64,000 nt of DNA from Rotaria sordida. Its lineage: Eukaryota > Rotifera > Eurotatoria > Philodinida > Philodinidae. The first letter of the stretch is position 1; every line of letters begins with the position of its first letter. The DNA lies in assembly GCA_905250125.1 (NCBI GenBank), contig CAJNOL010000668.1, forward strand, positions 1 to 64,000, read 5' to 3'. The notes beneath the pieces were generated by a model, which saw nothing but the letters and a program-made list of their open reading frames with translations, was not told the DNA's origin and ran no database searches. Shown here one piece after another: positions 24,000 through 37,183 of this stretch. A program made the translations under genes and the position numbers.

Positions 24000-24527
24000 G
24001 CATACCAAAAGTTCCGGTCACGGCATTTCAAGGATCTTTTCGGATAAAGAAATCTATTGAGAAATGAAAAACCAAATATATCATGTTGTAGAGCTTTTTG
24101 AGGCGTGTCGAATGGTATATATTAAATCTTGTTTTCATAAGACTTTGAAGAACCTAGAGATCAATTTACTGATAGGCGACTACACACTGACAAGATGACC
24201 GGAGATGCTACATATAGAAGGTTGTAACCCATCAAGCTCTACAAAACTGTATGTGAGAAAAAAATTTTTTTACAAATAACTACTTTCGACTAATACCAAG
24301 GATCACAATATTCAGAAATTTATTATGCTTGGATGTGGATATGTAGTCGTCTATCAGTAAATTGACTCTAATTCCTTTAAAGTCTTATGAAAATAGAATT
24401 TACTATATACCATTCGACATGCCTCAAAAAGCTCTACAACATGGTATGTTTGATTTTTCATTTCTCAACGGATCCCGCTATCCGAAAAGATCCTTTAAAC
24501 ACCGTGACCAGAACTTTTGGTATGCCC
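24000..24527. repeat. Foldback, arms of about 190 bp
   Basis: Left arm about 24000-24187, right arm about 24341-24527, loop about 150 bp. The left words CATACCAAAAGTTC, GGATCTTTTCGGATA, TGTTGTAGAGCTTTTTGAGG and TCAATTTACTGATAG all occur in reverse complement and reverse order in the right arm. Identity is about 85-90 percent by eye. No transposase is present. Confidence 0.88.
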
Positions 24528-25004
24528 TAAGTAAAATAATTGTTAGTTCATATATATATATTTCTTTTGCATTATTTCAATTGTCATAAATTTTTTGGAA
24601 TATTGTACTACTAGTATTAGCTTGCGAATAAATGAAGCAACGAGAATAAATATCAAATGACTGTTCCTAGTCAATATACGTATTACTTCGCTGCTGTATA
24701 GCTTAGTATGTGACATTAAAGATAAAAATGTCAGTGAAAAAAAGGATTTCTGGTGATATTTTATCTGGTGACACCTAGTCAATCCATTAGATATCGAATT
24801 TGATAAAAAACCACCTCTATTAGAAGAGGGTTGGTAGTTATGATATAGAATCCAGAAAGGTATAAGCGTCGTTAGGATCTTGATATTCGGAATCAGAGCA
24901 GTGAATTGCATACAGTCGTGTATTTTTCGAGAAAAAAAGCAACTCACCCCTTTGGGAACTTCCCCTGTTCCCATGTCGTAAGAACGGCCTGTAAACGATT
25001 CGAA

Positions 25005-25620
25005 AATGGCGAAAAACGACTGTCGTTACAATAATCATTTACGATGTCTCGTAAAATGGAGAAATATGGCGAAAGACGATATCCATTACGCTAATCGTTT
25101 ACGTACCAGCAGAAATAACTATCGTTACGGCCGTCGTCTTTTTTTTGACATTTCACACTATTTTTCATCGTATCAACATAAGTACCTTAAAATCACCACT
25201 AGACACTTTCTAATGGTCTATAATCGATTGATTATTGTGTATTTAAAAACTTAATAATACTTTTTTATTCCAATTCCTTTCACCATCTTGTTCAATAGTA
25301 AGTATTTTATTTAAATAAACAAATTTTGTTTCTTGTGTTTATGGAAGGTGAGAAAGAGAAAAAAAATCGTGTTTGTTATCACTGAGAAGAGACTTATGCG
25401 AATACGATGACAAACGACGTCGTATACGACCGTTAATAGCTGTCGCAATGGCCGTCCTGAACAGTAGATAAATAGAATCATAAACGGCGTCGTTTACGTT
25501 CTGAGGAAAAACAGCCCGTAATTCGAGCTGACGAAAAATGGTGAAAAACGGCAGTCGTTTTTCATCGTTTGTGGCAATAACGACGTCGTTTCTTCACGAT
25601 TTTAGGCAGTTTAAGACGTC
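25005..25620. repeat. CpG-rich block with recurring ACGNCGTCGT-like motif
   Basis: In otherwise AT-rich, CpG-poor sequence, variants of one motif recur: ACGACTGTCGT (25015), ACGGCCGTCGTC (25128), ACGACGTCGTA (25416), ACGGCGTCGTTT (25483), ACGGCAGTCGTTTT (25549), ACGACGTCGTTT (25570), AGACGTCGTTTT (25613). Many are near-palindromic around GACGTC. Spacing is irregular and the reading frame is not preserved. Its nature is unknown: decayed tandem repeat, transposon end or protein-binding cluster. Confidence 0.5.
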
Positions 25621-26098
25621 GTTTTCAATAGTCAGAATGATCGACTTGGATTAGCCTTTGCTTTCATTCATAATAGATTAAATATCTCAAGTAATTCTAA
25701 ACATTGTATTTCGAACTTCAACCTCGTAAATATACGTTAATATATCTTATCATAGAAGTCTACTGTAAATTAAAATGTAACATTTGAAAATTCAAACAAG
25801 TTATCTCTATTCTTCATCTACCTGAAAATACAACAAATCTCCATCACGTTGGGAGAGTGTTATGAAAGAGTATTTTGACAAATAAAAACGAACTTATCAG
25901 AGATAATAAAACGACCTGGAGAATGTAGATGCGCACATCAATAAAAAATATGAAAACATAGTAAGTTTATTTATTGAAGAAAATATTATTACCTAAATTC
26001 ATTTCTATGTAAGAAATGAATAATTTAGAAATGCAATATATAAAAAGTATGCATTTTATATTGGATTTCTAATTTTTTCTTTAGATATAAACTAGAAA

Positions 26099-29000
26099 AT
26101 GAAAGGAAGAGTATCTCCAGCTGCATCCAACTCCATAGTTTTTATTAAATTACCTAAAAAAAATTCCGATTCTACTGAAGATCTTACCAAAGAAAATATA
26201 GAAGATTATGTGGAATCTGTTCCAAGCACGTCAACTCCCAAAAACAAAAAAGAATCATCACCAAAGATGATAACACTTTGTACTCTATGTGGTCGATACA
26301 AAGGTTTTCGAATGCGTCGTAATCTATTTATTATATTATGTATTGCTATCATTTTGCTTGCAATACTTACTGGAATAATAATTGTACTCTATGCAATCGT
26401 TCCAGCCGTAGTTCGTTCTACGATTGAAAAAGCTGAATTATCATTTCGTTCAATTAATATTGAAGACATTAAAAATGATAATTTTCGTCTACGTGCTCAA
26501 TTAGAATTATCACGTACTGGATCAATCGCTGCTACAATACTTCCACCACTTGTTATTAATGTAGACAATATTGGAACTGTAAGAAATGATAAACCGATTT
26601 CTATTGAGGGTTATTCTGATCGTCCTACTATAGTTCCAGTTGATTCTCCATTTATTATTTCTGATTTAGAAGCTTTTCATAAGTTTTCTCGATCTCTTAT
26701 TTTTGAACAAAATGTTATATGGCATTTAACAGCAAAAGCATCTATACAACCTATATCAAGTATTATGCCTGTTTATTCTAATATTCCATTTAATAAACAG
26801 GTAAAACTTAATGCTTTAAATAGTCTTCAAAATGTAAGTATTAAATCAATAAGTCTTCGTCGATCAGATGCATATCGAATATTTGCTGATATTATTATTG
26901 TAATTCCAAATCCATCGGTATTTAGTATCGATCTTGGTCAGTAAGCTTTATAATAATAATTAACTAGTTTATAATTTTATTTTTTATTTCAGGTGAATTA
27001 AAATTTTCTCTACACTATAATAATTTACCTATTGGTTATGTTGAATCAACAGATAGTAATACAACATTACGTCCAGGTATAAATGCAATACCATTTTCTG
27101 GTGAACTTCAATCAAACTCTTCGGAATCTTATAATGCTCTTTCGACAGTTGTACAAAATTTTCTTACTGGAAAAACAAGTCAAGTTGAAGCATTAGCTGG
27201 TCCAAATGCAACTTCATATTCTTTACTCGCAGTTGGTATGGAAGGTCTTTCATTAGGTGTTCAAATGCCTCCATTTGATGAACAACTTATTCCTTCATTA
27301 ATATTTGAATCTATGTCACTTATTCCATCGACAAATGAAAAAAAAGTAACTCTTTCAGCTTTGATCACTATTAAAATTAATTCACCACTTGGTCATCAAT
27401 CTCCACTTAATATTCAATCAATGGATATGAATGTTTTTCTTCTCTATGAAGACAATTCTGTTGGTATGCTTGATATTTCTCAAGCTCCAATAAAACAAAT
27501 CAATGAAGATACATATGAAACACAATTCAATGATAAATATTTAATACTTAGTGATACGGGTAAAACTTATGAAAAATTTGCTCAAAATTTTATTAATGCT
27601 AATGAAATCAATCTAATTAATTTTCGTATTAGTGGTGATGCTTCTATTAATGGTTCATTCGCTCTTGGTCCATTGAATATTAATGGAATTATTGTCGAAA
27701 ATAATATATCATTAGTTGGTCTTGCAGGTCTTAGTAATGTCAATGTCCATGATATTTCTATCGATGGTGAAGTAGACAGTGCTCTTCAACTTTCTATTAA
27801 TGTAAGCATTCATAATCCTGGTGTAACTGACGTTAAACTACAAAATTTTACACTTAATATGGCTGATAGTGATAGCGGAACAGTCCTTGGTCGCGTGCCA
27901 ATCGATGTACTATCTTTACATCCGGGAGACAATAATATGACACTGACTGGGTTAGTTCATTTGTTTTGTTTTGTTTTACATTATTTCAATAAATTTTCTT
28001 GATGATTATTTTAGATTACTTGCTCCACTAAGCGAACACGATTTGCCTGTTGTTGGTAAATTTTTCTCTGCATATCTCAATAATCAAATACAATCAGTAA
28101 AACTTTTTCATGAATTATCTACAAATGAAAAAAATGCTACTGCTATGGATTTAACAATAAGTGGTTTATCAATGAAATCAAATCTTAATGGTATAGAAAC
28201 ACAATTAATTCAACGAGTAGAAGTTCTTAATTTTGGTATTGAATTTGATTCAATAACTCCCAATAAAGTTTACATAACTGGTGAATTATCAGTTTTATTT
28301 CAATTACCATCTAATATTCATATGACATTTAAAGCATTAACAACTAGTATTGATTATGTTATGAGTTTTAATAATGGATCAAATATGGGTCAAATGATTC
28401 TTCATGACATACCTGTTGAACATAATCAAATAACTAATGAACTTTTAATGAAATTTGATAAACAAGAACTTATTGTTCTTAATGAAACAGCTTTTCAAGA
28501 ATTTGCTGCTAATCTTGTTCTAACAAAGAATGTATCAGTAATGATTGAAGGTTTAGCTGCAGCACTTGCTAAGGTCATAATAGGAAATATTACTTTAACT
28601 AATATTCCTGTTAGTGATACTCTTCATCTTGCTGGTTATGATCGATTTGATAATGGACTTTTAAATATTGATGAAATTGATTTAACTAAAGCTTTATCAT
28701 CTCATGAACTTTCTCTTAGTGTAATAACAAAAATTAATAATCCTTCTACTGTTTATATTCTTAATGGCGGTCGTCTTTCACTTGATTTACGTGAATTGAC
28801 AAGTGGTATATCACTTGGTTTAGTTATTATTGATCCATTTTATCTTGAAAAACAAGGCAATAGTACTATACTTAATGCAAAAGGTACTTTTACAATAACT
28901 CCACAAAATTTTGCTATAGCCGAACAATTTGTTTCACGTATGGTTTCTGGTATAGATAATAATGTAGAATTATATGGCATATTACCAGATAATTCAACAG

Positions 29001-29512
29001 GTACTTCTGTTCCTCTACTTTCAATGGCTATTTCTGGTTTACGTATTCGTACACGAGTTCCTGGTCTTTATGGTGAGAAAACACTCGTTCAACAAGTTCT
29101 TCTTAAAAAATTAACTGCTGCACAAATAGCTGGTATTCCACTTGGTATTGTCAAAACACTTTCTTCACGTATTCGACTTAAAAATCCTTTTAGTGCACCG
29201 TTAACTATAACAGGTATGGATGTACGAGCTGATTATGGTGCTGTAATCAATGAGAATGCACAAGTTGGTACTGTCACTCATCATTCACCTATAATCATCG
29301 GTGCTCGACAAGAAATTATAACACCTGATATCAAAGTAAAGATTACAGCTAAATTATCAACACTGCTTTCGCTTTTGACTCCTCTACTAGCAGGCAGTAT
29401 TCCTTTAACTTTATCAGGTTTTATTAATGTTACGATTGATAATCAACTTAATCTAATCCAGCTTCCAATTACATTACTTAATGTATCTAGTATTCAAGAG
29501 TCATCGATGTAA
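26099..29512 (+). CDS. DUF3712/LEA2-like repeat membrane protein
   Basis: Three exons, 26099-26936, 26993-27950 and 28015-29512, join in phase to 1097 aa. A short Ser/Lys-rich cytosolic part is followed by one membrane segment at about 75-100 (RRNLFIILCIAIILLAILTG). The large outer part consists of repeated beta-rich units of about 150-200 aa that carry patterns like VSIHNPGVTDVKLQNFTL, ITKINNPSTVYILNGGRLSL and SSRIRLKNPFSAPLTITGMD. The N-P phrase and hydrophobic alternation are those of LEA2/DUF3712-type domains, which I know mainly from large fungal membrane proteins. Single-pass (type II-like) topology is inferred. Introns and codon use match the host, so if foreign in origin it is well settled. 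A poly(A)-type AATAAA lies near 29578. Confidence 0.75.
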
Positions 29513-29972
29513 TTTATATGATATCACAACATTATTGTTCTTTTTTTTTGTTTATTTTAATTTGAAAAGTAATGTTGAATAAAATATTTTGATTTTGTTT
29601 TATTTTTATTAAAGAAAAATTTTCAATAAACCATAAAATCAATTAGTTATATAAAATATATCTCTCATCCAGTCATTGAAATAGAATGTTAGATATATGT
29701 ATACATTTTCAAACATTTATATTACGATGAGAAATAAATAATATCAAATATGTCATTCAACTATCATAAATTACACGAAAGAAAAAAAAAATATACTATT
29801 CAATAGAAACAAAAAAAAATACTCTTATTCATCCACGAAATTTTTTTCTTTAGTGCTTTTATTCAAGATTACTTCAATAGTTGATTGTATGCTTTCATCT
29901 AACAAACAAATGTCTGCTTTGTCTACCATTTTTTGTTGTTTTTTTAATATTATTATTTGATTGAATTAATAG
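29513..29972. other. Intergenic stretch between the DUF3712-like gene and the Hint remnant
   Basis: AT-rich 3' flank without coding signal. Confidence 0.5.
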
Positions 29973-30680
29973 TCCAAAATAATCCATATGATACAATATA
30001 TAATTGTACTTCACAATCATTGAATGGTAATATTTGTTTTCAATATACTTGTGTAACAAAATAACGTCAATAACTATGTTTTCCTTGTCAAAGTATTGTT
30101 ATAAATGAAAATGATTTAATGAAATCTTCATCAGATATTAAAAAATGGTGAATATATACTTGTTATGAATAAAGAAAATAAATTAATTTATGAATCTATT
30201 GAAGGATTTATTCATTTGAAACGAAATTAATTATTTGATTCTTTTTATTAATTAATATACTAATTAATAATTATAAATATATTACAACATATTTATTTAT
30301 ATCACCAAATCATTTAATATTCTTAACAAATGATACAAAATTAAAATCTGCTATATGTACTGGTCAAGTGCATATTAGTGATCATATACAATATTTTTAT
30401 AAAAAGCCAAATTATATCATCTAAAATTTAAAATATTTATTTAACAAAAGAAGAAGGTTATTATTCACCAATAATACTATCAGGTACAATTATAATTTAT
30501 AATGTTCTTGTATTAAGTTATGCAAAAGTTAATAATCATTATTTAGCATATTATGTTATGCAAATATATCGATGGTGGATTTATCTATTTGGATCAAATG
30601 AAAATAATGATAATATTCATTGAATATTAAGATTAATTGAAAGAATTGTTCAATGGTATAGAATTAAAAAAGTTAGTTAA
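29973..30680 (+). pseudogene. Hedgehog-type Hint (autoprocessing) domain pseudogene
   Basis: Successive pieces in different frames spell a Hint/Hog domain. About 30076: CFPCQSIVINENDLM, the CF(P)-start with the nucleophile Cys. About 30150: NGEYILVMNKENKLIYESIE. About 30280: SPNHLIFLTNDTK, then GQVHISDHIQYFY. About 30460: TKEEGYYSPIILSGTIII, then VLVLSYAKVNNHYLAYYV. The last resembles the family's G-x-YAPxTxxGT...SCYA...HW part, with SCYA here LSYA. Frame changes near 30150 and 30430 and stops at 30058, 30229, 30421 and 30621 (TGA, perhaps from TGG) break it. By family the domain cuts itself from an upstream signal or adhesion domain; a Cys-bearing piece at about 29973-30060 may be the end of that partner. 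Confidence 0.75.
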
Positions 30681-32027
30681 ACTTCAATGTTTAATGGTAT
30701 ATTTGAAGTGTCTAATTTTATTTGAATGACTCATTTGTTTTTTTTTCTTCAACAAAACGTTTTAAAAAAATATTTTGAATAAAATTCTATCATTTAAAAT
30801 ACTTCAATCGAAGCCAATCATATTTCATTAAGTACTAAATCACTTAAAATAAATATAGCAAAAACACTTTCTATTGAGAACTTTATTTTCTATAAAGAAT
30901 ATTTTGATATAGAAAGGTAATATTACATTTCAATGTCAGTTCATACGAACATATAGTAAATAATTTACCTTTAAGACGAAACATAATTATCTTCAGATAT
31001 TTTTTGATATTATACAATGAATGGAAATAACATATTTTATATATTTGTTTTTAGATTTTACTTTCGTTTTATCGAGTTGCTATTGCAATCTACTATGGTA
31101 TTACTCTACAACATATTGGTTAATATATTTTGTTTTTTGAAAAACAAGAAAAAGAGAATCTTTTTTTTTTTTTGCTTTTATTTTTCTTTTTCTTTCTCCG
31201 AATGTCTTGTCATATTTTGCCTATCATCGGAATGATGATTATCGTCATTTCAACCGTGCTCAATCTCGGCCGACATGCTACTATCAAAAAAAAAAAAGGA
31301 AACACCCACGTCTTCTCATTGTCAATAGTTGCAAGAACAGAACTATCGAAAAATAAATTGTGTTTTTTTCGGCCTAATCTCTACGATGTTCTAATAAAAA
31401 AAAAGAAATCCGTAATCTAATAAATGAATTGTCTAGCTAGTATTGCAAGGAAAACCTTGTTAGTTAAACCACGAGTACACGCATTTTTGATAGAAGGAAA
31501 TGATAGTTCATCATTAGAAGAAAACGAAGAAGAAGGAAAAAAAAATATAGAGATGAAGAGAAAAAAAGCCGAGCGATAAAAAAGAAAATAACATGATGTT
31601 CATTGTGATAGAAGTAGAATTGAGATAAAGAAACGGGAACAAACATCACCCGTGGAATACAAACATACGATCAACAAGCTTGTAAGTTAATGCTAAATAA
31701 CTATTGACAGAAAAATAATTGAGAAGAAAAATTTATACTTATCAATAGAAAAAAAGAAGTTTAAATAACATACGAAGACAATGTTGCTGTTCTTTTCTAA
31801 ATAACTCATGAATAATGTTATCTTTCTAGGGTACTTGACCACTTTTTTTTTCTATTTGCTTTACTCTACTTCAATTAATTTCCTTCTTCCAAAATAAGAG
31901 GCTTCCGGTTGAAAGATACTATTCATTCGGATATATAGAAAAATACAAAGGAATATATGGATTGTTATTTTTGTTTTATTCATGAGTATTTTTCATGTTA
32001 ATGTATATGAGATATTCGTTTTAGAAA
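30681..32027. other. Intergenic stretch of about 1.3 kb
   Basis: No gene recognised. Open frames at 31017-31420 and on the minus strand at 31464-31649 are driven by poly-A/T runs and are rejected. Confidence 0.5.
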
Positions 32028-33696
32028 ATGGTAGTACATCTTGGTGGCCTTGCGGCCGTTATTGTTTTTTATGTTCTTATTTTACTTGTTGGAATATGGG
32101 CTGGACGAAAACAAAAATCAACTGAAAAGTCACCCGATACAGAAGAGATTATGTTAGCAGGAAGGAATATTGGTTTACTGGTTGGAATATTTACAATGAC
32201 AGCAACATGGGTTGGAGGTGCATATATTAATGGTACTGCTGAACAAGTTTTTTCTACGGGTCTTCTTGCATGTCAAGCACCATTAGGATATGCTATTAGT
32301 TTAGTTGTTGGTGGATTATTATTTGCACGACCAATGCGTAATGCCGGATATGTTACAATGCTTGATCCATTTCAGCGTAAATATGGCCAACGAATGGGTG
32401 GATTATTATTTATACCGGCATTATTAGGAGAAGTATTTTGGTCAGCAGCTATTCTATCAGCATTAGGAGCAACAATTAGTGTTATTTTTACGGATGTTTC
32501 AACTGTAGCATCAATTGTTATTTCAGGTAAAAATAGTCAACAAAATAATATTAAAAAAAAACTTAATTTATTTTGATATGTTTAGCAACTGTGGTTATTG
32601 TTTATACTCTGTTCGGTGGATTGTATTCGGTAGCTTATACAGATGTTGTTCAACTTGGATTTATTTTTGTTGGTCTTTGGGTTGCTATTCCATTTGCTAT
32701 GAAACATGAAGCTGTCGGTAGTATTGTTACTACATGGCCTGAATGGCGTGGACACATAGAAAAATCTCAAATAGTTGAATGGACTGATAGTATGTTATTA
32801 TTAATTTTTGGTGGAATACCATGGCAGGTAAAGTATAATGTTATTTTTTTCTAATGGCAGTAAAGAAAAATCTGTTCATTCTTAATTTATAAATAATATT
32901 TCATGTGAGAAATAGTATGAAAATCTATATTGAGTTTTAACAACTTTGTTTAATTAATAATAAGTTTTTATCTTGCCTTGTTGTTTGTTTTAGGTCTATT
33001 TTCAACGTGTTCTTTCAGCTAAATCAGCTAAGAAAGCAATGTATCTTTCATTTTGTGCTGCTATTGGTTGTATTGTATTGGCAATGCCACCTATACTGAT
33101 TGGAGCTGTCGCTAAATCTACTAGTCTGTCTAGATTTTATACTAGTTTAACTTGTATTTATATATCTATTCTGTTTCTTTTAGATTGGAATATGACAGAT
33201 TACGATATAAATAAAGATATAACAGCACCTGAAGCAACAAAACTGATTTTGCCATTAGTTCTTTTACATTTATGCCCAAAATTTATTGCATTTATTGGAT
33301 TAGGCGCTGTTTCTGCTGCAGTTATGTCAAGTGCTGATTCGAGTGTACTTAGTGCTAGTTCTATGTTTGCTCGAAATGTTTGGAAACTTGTTTTTCGTGA
33401 TCAAGTATATGATTTAATAATCTTGATTATTTTATTAAAAAAATTTTCTTCTATCTTTATTTATCATAGGCATCTGAACGAGAAGTTTTACTTGTAATGC
33501 GTATTGGAATACTTCTTGTTGGAATAGGAGCTGCTGGAATTGGTATTCTTGTATCATCAATTTATGTTCTCTGGTATTTATGTTCAGATCTTGTTTATGT
33601 CATACTTTTTCCACAATTACTTTGTGTTGTTTATGTTCCACACTCAAATACATATGGTTCATTAGCAGCATATATAACAGGTTTTCTTTTTCGTAT
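32028..33696 (+). CDS. High-affinity choline transporter-like (SLC5A7 type), 3' truncated at gap
   Basis: Exons 32028-32526, 32586-32827, 32994-33123, 33184-33404 and 33470-33696 join in phase to about 440 residues before the gap; human SLC5A7 is 580 aa. It is a sodium/solute symporter with the family's many membrane segments. Matching stretches include [83 protein letters not shown] and [16 protein letters not shown]. By family it takes up choline for acetylcholine synthesis at nerve terminals. The intron 33124-33183 is a multiple of three and open in frame, so reading through it would also be possible. After the gap I find no continuing exon. Confidence 0.9.
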
Positions 33697-33796
33697 NNNN
33701 NNNNNNNNNNNNNNNNNNNNNNNNNNNNNNNNNNNNNNNNNNNNNNNNNNNNNNNNNNNNNNNNNNNNNNNNNNNNNNNNNNNNNNNNNNNNNNNN
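33697..33796. other. Assembly gap (100 N)
   Basis: Exactly 100 N, interrupting the choline-transporter-like gene. Confidence 0.99.
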
Positions 33797-34912
33797 AAAA
33801 AAAAAAGACATTAAGATGAAATTCTTCATGGATTTCTGTTATAAATGCAGACAATATGAATAGATGCCACATTAGTAATCTAACAGCATGACATGAATAA
33901 TTATCCTGGTGTGCGTGTTTTATATAAGAAAAAAAAAAAGACTTTTATCTAATTAGTCAACATGTTGGGATCTCGAAAAGAGATGAGTCAGAGAGAAAGA
34001 AATAAATGTTAATGACATTTCCATCTATATGATTACATTCATCACAGTACAAGAATAGAATTCTTCAATAACTTAAAAACGTAAGTATTTATTATGAAAA
34101 TTTATAGTTTTTCAATCCTCGTTTTTACCATAATCGAAATCATTTTATTACACATGAACAACTCATCAATATAAGCAAACAGTAAATGTTGATACTTAGA
34201 TCATAATTGAATATATATAACACGCTCTACTGATTTTATACGGAAAAAAAAAAAAAAAACAATAGAATAAATCTTTTGAATATACTTCTTTCAAAATTCA
34301 TGCTAATGTAAGTTTCGTTATGTATAACGACGTTACACTTGAACAACAGCGAAGAATAACAAGATAAAAGAAAAGAATAATAGAAAGAATGAAAAGACAT
34401 CAATCAGCTAATCGAGTTGGCGTAGATCATTTTTTTAGTTATTATTATACAGTGTAATATAATGAAAATAGATGGATGTCAGAAAGAAATTTGACAAAAA
34501 TATTATGTGCATGAACAAGAACTAATTAAAGGAACTTGTCATAATAAGTTTTAATCATATGTTCATAAGAAATAAAATAAAAAAATAAATAATTGAATGT
34601 ATATACTTACAAAAAGGTCTTGTACTATTCGATCGATTAGAACGAGACATTTTTGTAAACAGTTTTTTTTTTTTTTTATGAATTTTACTTTAATCTTCAA
34701 TGTTTTCTTTTCTTCTTGTCTTCTTTATTAATAAGTTCCCATTAATAAGTAGTATTGAAGAGTCAACTGTTCTGCAAACATTCGACGCATTCGAAATCGT
34801 TTAAATAGTACCAGAGCATTCCATATAGAGAAAAAAATTTTCTTTTCGTATAGAGAGAAAATCCAATGACAGCACTTCTTTTTATTTTCTTTCTCTATAT
34901 CTATCTATTTGC

Positions 34913-34967
<55 letters not shown>

Positions 34968-37183
34968 TCTCTCTTTGCGTTATGATGCTGATCACCATCA
35001 CCTTTTTCTTCTTCGCCTTTAGCTGCACTGTTATTGACTGTAACGAATGTCGTCTTGAGCATGTAGGCAGATGATAGATGGGCGGAAAATGAGTGCACTA
35101 TACAATCGAATAAACTTCAGGATAGTAGTATATAAGAAGGACGGAAAAGGATGAGCACATCGATAAGAGGCCTGATGAGAAAAAAAAGAAGAATGAAAGA
35201 AGAGCCGAGATGAATGTCAACCAAATCAATTTCATTCGTATGTCGTTCATCGTTTGACTAATCATTGTCATCATCAATACGGAACATCAGCGATGCATAT
35301 TATTATTATAACCAACAAATATACATGTACGGAAAAATCAGATGATGAAAAACAAAATGATAAGATCTTCATTCAAAACACTTATATGGATTCATTAGTG
35401 AACAGATATGAAGGTCATTTATTATTCATTTTTACTAGAGGCAACATAGTTCATTCTTGAAAACAAATTTAGCATTATGTCTAGATGGTGAAAAAAAAAA
35501 AACACCTGTAAATTTTCAAAAGGCAAGAATATTTTTATTTTTTTTTATATTTCTCAATAAAAATGAGATCCGTTGAATGAACATTTCATTCAAATGATCA
35601 TCTCTTTTTAAATGATGAAAAACCAAAAAAAAAGAAAAACGAAATCTCCAGAGAAAAGAATCGAGTTTTGGCGTTCCAATATGATATTAAATTTGTCCTC
35701 ATGACTATAATCTAGTTTTAGCTCTTTGCCTGACTTTTTTTTTCCTTGAAATCAATAATAAAAATAGCAATTAATGATGGATTAATTTTCAATTTGTCTT
35801 TATCTTCTAAGAAATATAAATTTAATTGTCGTCTAATTCAATCAAACATTGAATAGCGAAGCAACTGTTTTACAGAACAGACAAAAAAACAAACAGACAA
35901 ACATAACTTTTATTTCTTTATGTTTAGATGTCATTTAAGTAGAACAAATAATCTTTAAATGGGTTTCAATTAAGGTCAAAACATTCAACTATTGTTCAAT
36001 CAAATGTAAAAGCTTAAAAAATACATATATTTATAAGAAATTTTCATTAAATTGTAAAATATATTCTTTAAGTCTTTTGTATATTATTCACAAATATTCA
36101 ATTTATTTACTATCTTTACAATGCCTACATTTTAAATGCACGATCAAACTACATCCGGAGATATACATGTCTCAAACACATGCATGAAAAAAAAAACAAA
36201 TTTATTAAATTTTAAAGTAAAACGTGCGAGACTCTAATCTATGAGTATATTCACATGTATAACATTTATGTATATATGAACGTCAAAGTGTTCATTCTAG
36301 TGTATTTTCAAGATGAACAGAATTTCGTAGAATTCTACATGAACCATGCAAAAGGGTTGTATTTATAAAAACTATTACTAAAGCGATTCTGTGTCAAAAT
36401 GCAAGGTTTTACTATGTTGTAATGTGCATGATAGTACATGCAAGAATTTTGTTCTTTCTATGATTGTTCATATTTTATTAAAGATCAATTTGTTCTTCAA
36501 TAATTGTATTATATCAGTTCATCAAAAATTTGTCCTTTTTTTTAATTATCTGATAGGTTTTATATCTATGATCTTAAAAATATTCGATGATCATTAATTC
36601 CTCCTGTTTTAATGGGACTTGTGATATCAGTAGGTGTTTGAATAGTGAAAAAAGATTATGTTCAAAACCGAATTATGTATGTTTGAATCTTATATCAAGA
36701 AAAGACTTAGATGTTCACATATAATTACTTTAATGCACTTCATTTTTTTGCGACATCCAAGCGCTGTCTTCAATGCACACACAGGAGTTCTTTACAAACA
36801 CATTGATATATTCTTACATATGATAATATAACGCGTGTATACACGAAAATTCTCATATGTATAATATCCAAACATAATCTAGTCCATGATCATTCACACC
36901 TATATCGAGCAAAAACGATTTGTGCCTGTATACATAGTGTTATTATAGGATTATAGGCATTTTTTTTTGATAATTGAAAATAAATATAATAGAAATATTT
37001 TGTATTCTACCTTTAGTTATTGAATAAAAAAAAATTTAGATCTGATATTCATATTGATAATGAACAATTGATAGATTTAAATGTATTTGAAAGAAAAATT
37101 TTACATTTATTTATATATAATTTATATTAGACAAATGTTATCAAAAGATGGACACACTAACAAACAAAAGCATTGAATAATAT
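33797..37183. other. Long non-coding stretch of about 3.4 kb
   Basis: No gene recognised. It contains a TC microsatellite at 34918-34964 and several poly-A/T runs. The expected last exon of the choline transporter is not found here. Confidence 0.5.
34918..34964. repeat. (TC)n microsatellite
   Basis: Uninterrupted CT dinucleotide run of about 46 bp. Confidence 0.95.

Larger units (their letters stand above)
21464..26098. other. Gene-poor stretch of about 4.6 kb, repeat-rich
   Basis: No intact gene. It holds a family A repeat split by a MITE-like element (22540-22990), a foldback (24000-24527) and a CpG-rich motif block (25005-25620). Open frames inside the foldback on both strands are consequences of the inverted repeat. 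Confidence 0.55.

Noticed and set aside
24362..25038. Open frames on both strands (up to 143 aa)
   Set aside because: The first lies in the right arm of the foldback; the others are compositional, with no protein-like motif or splice partners.
31017..31649. Open frames rich in Phe or Lys
   Set aside because: Driven by poly-T/poly-A and GA-rich runs; no motif and no splice context.
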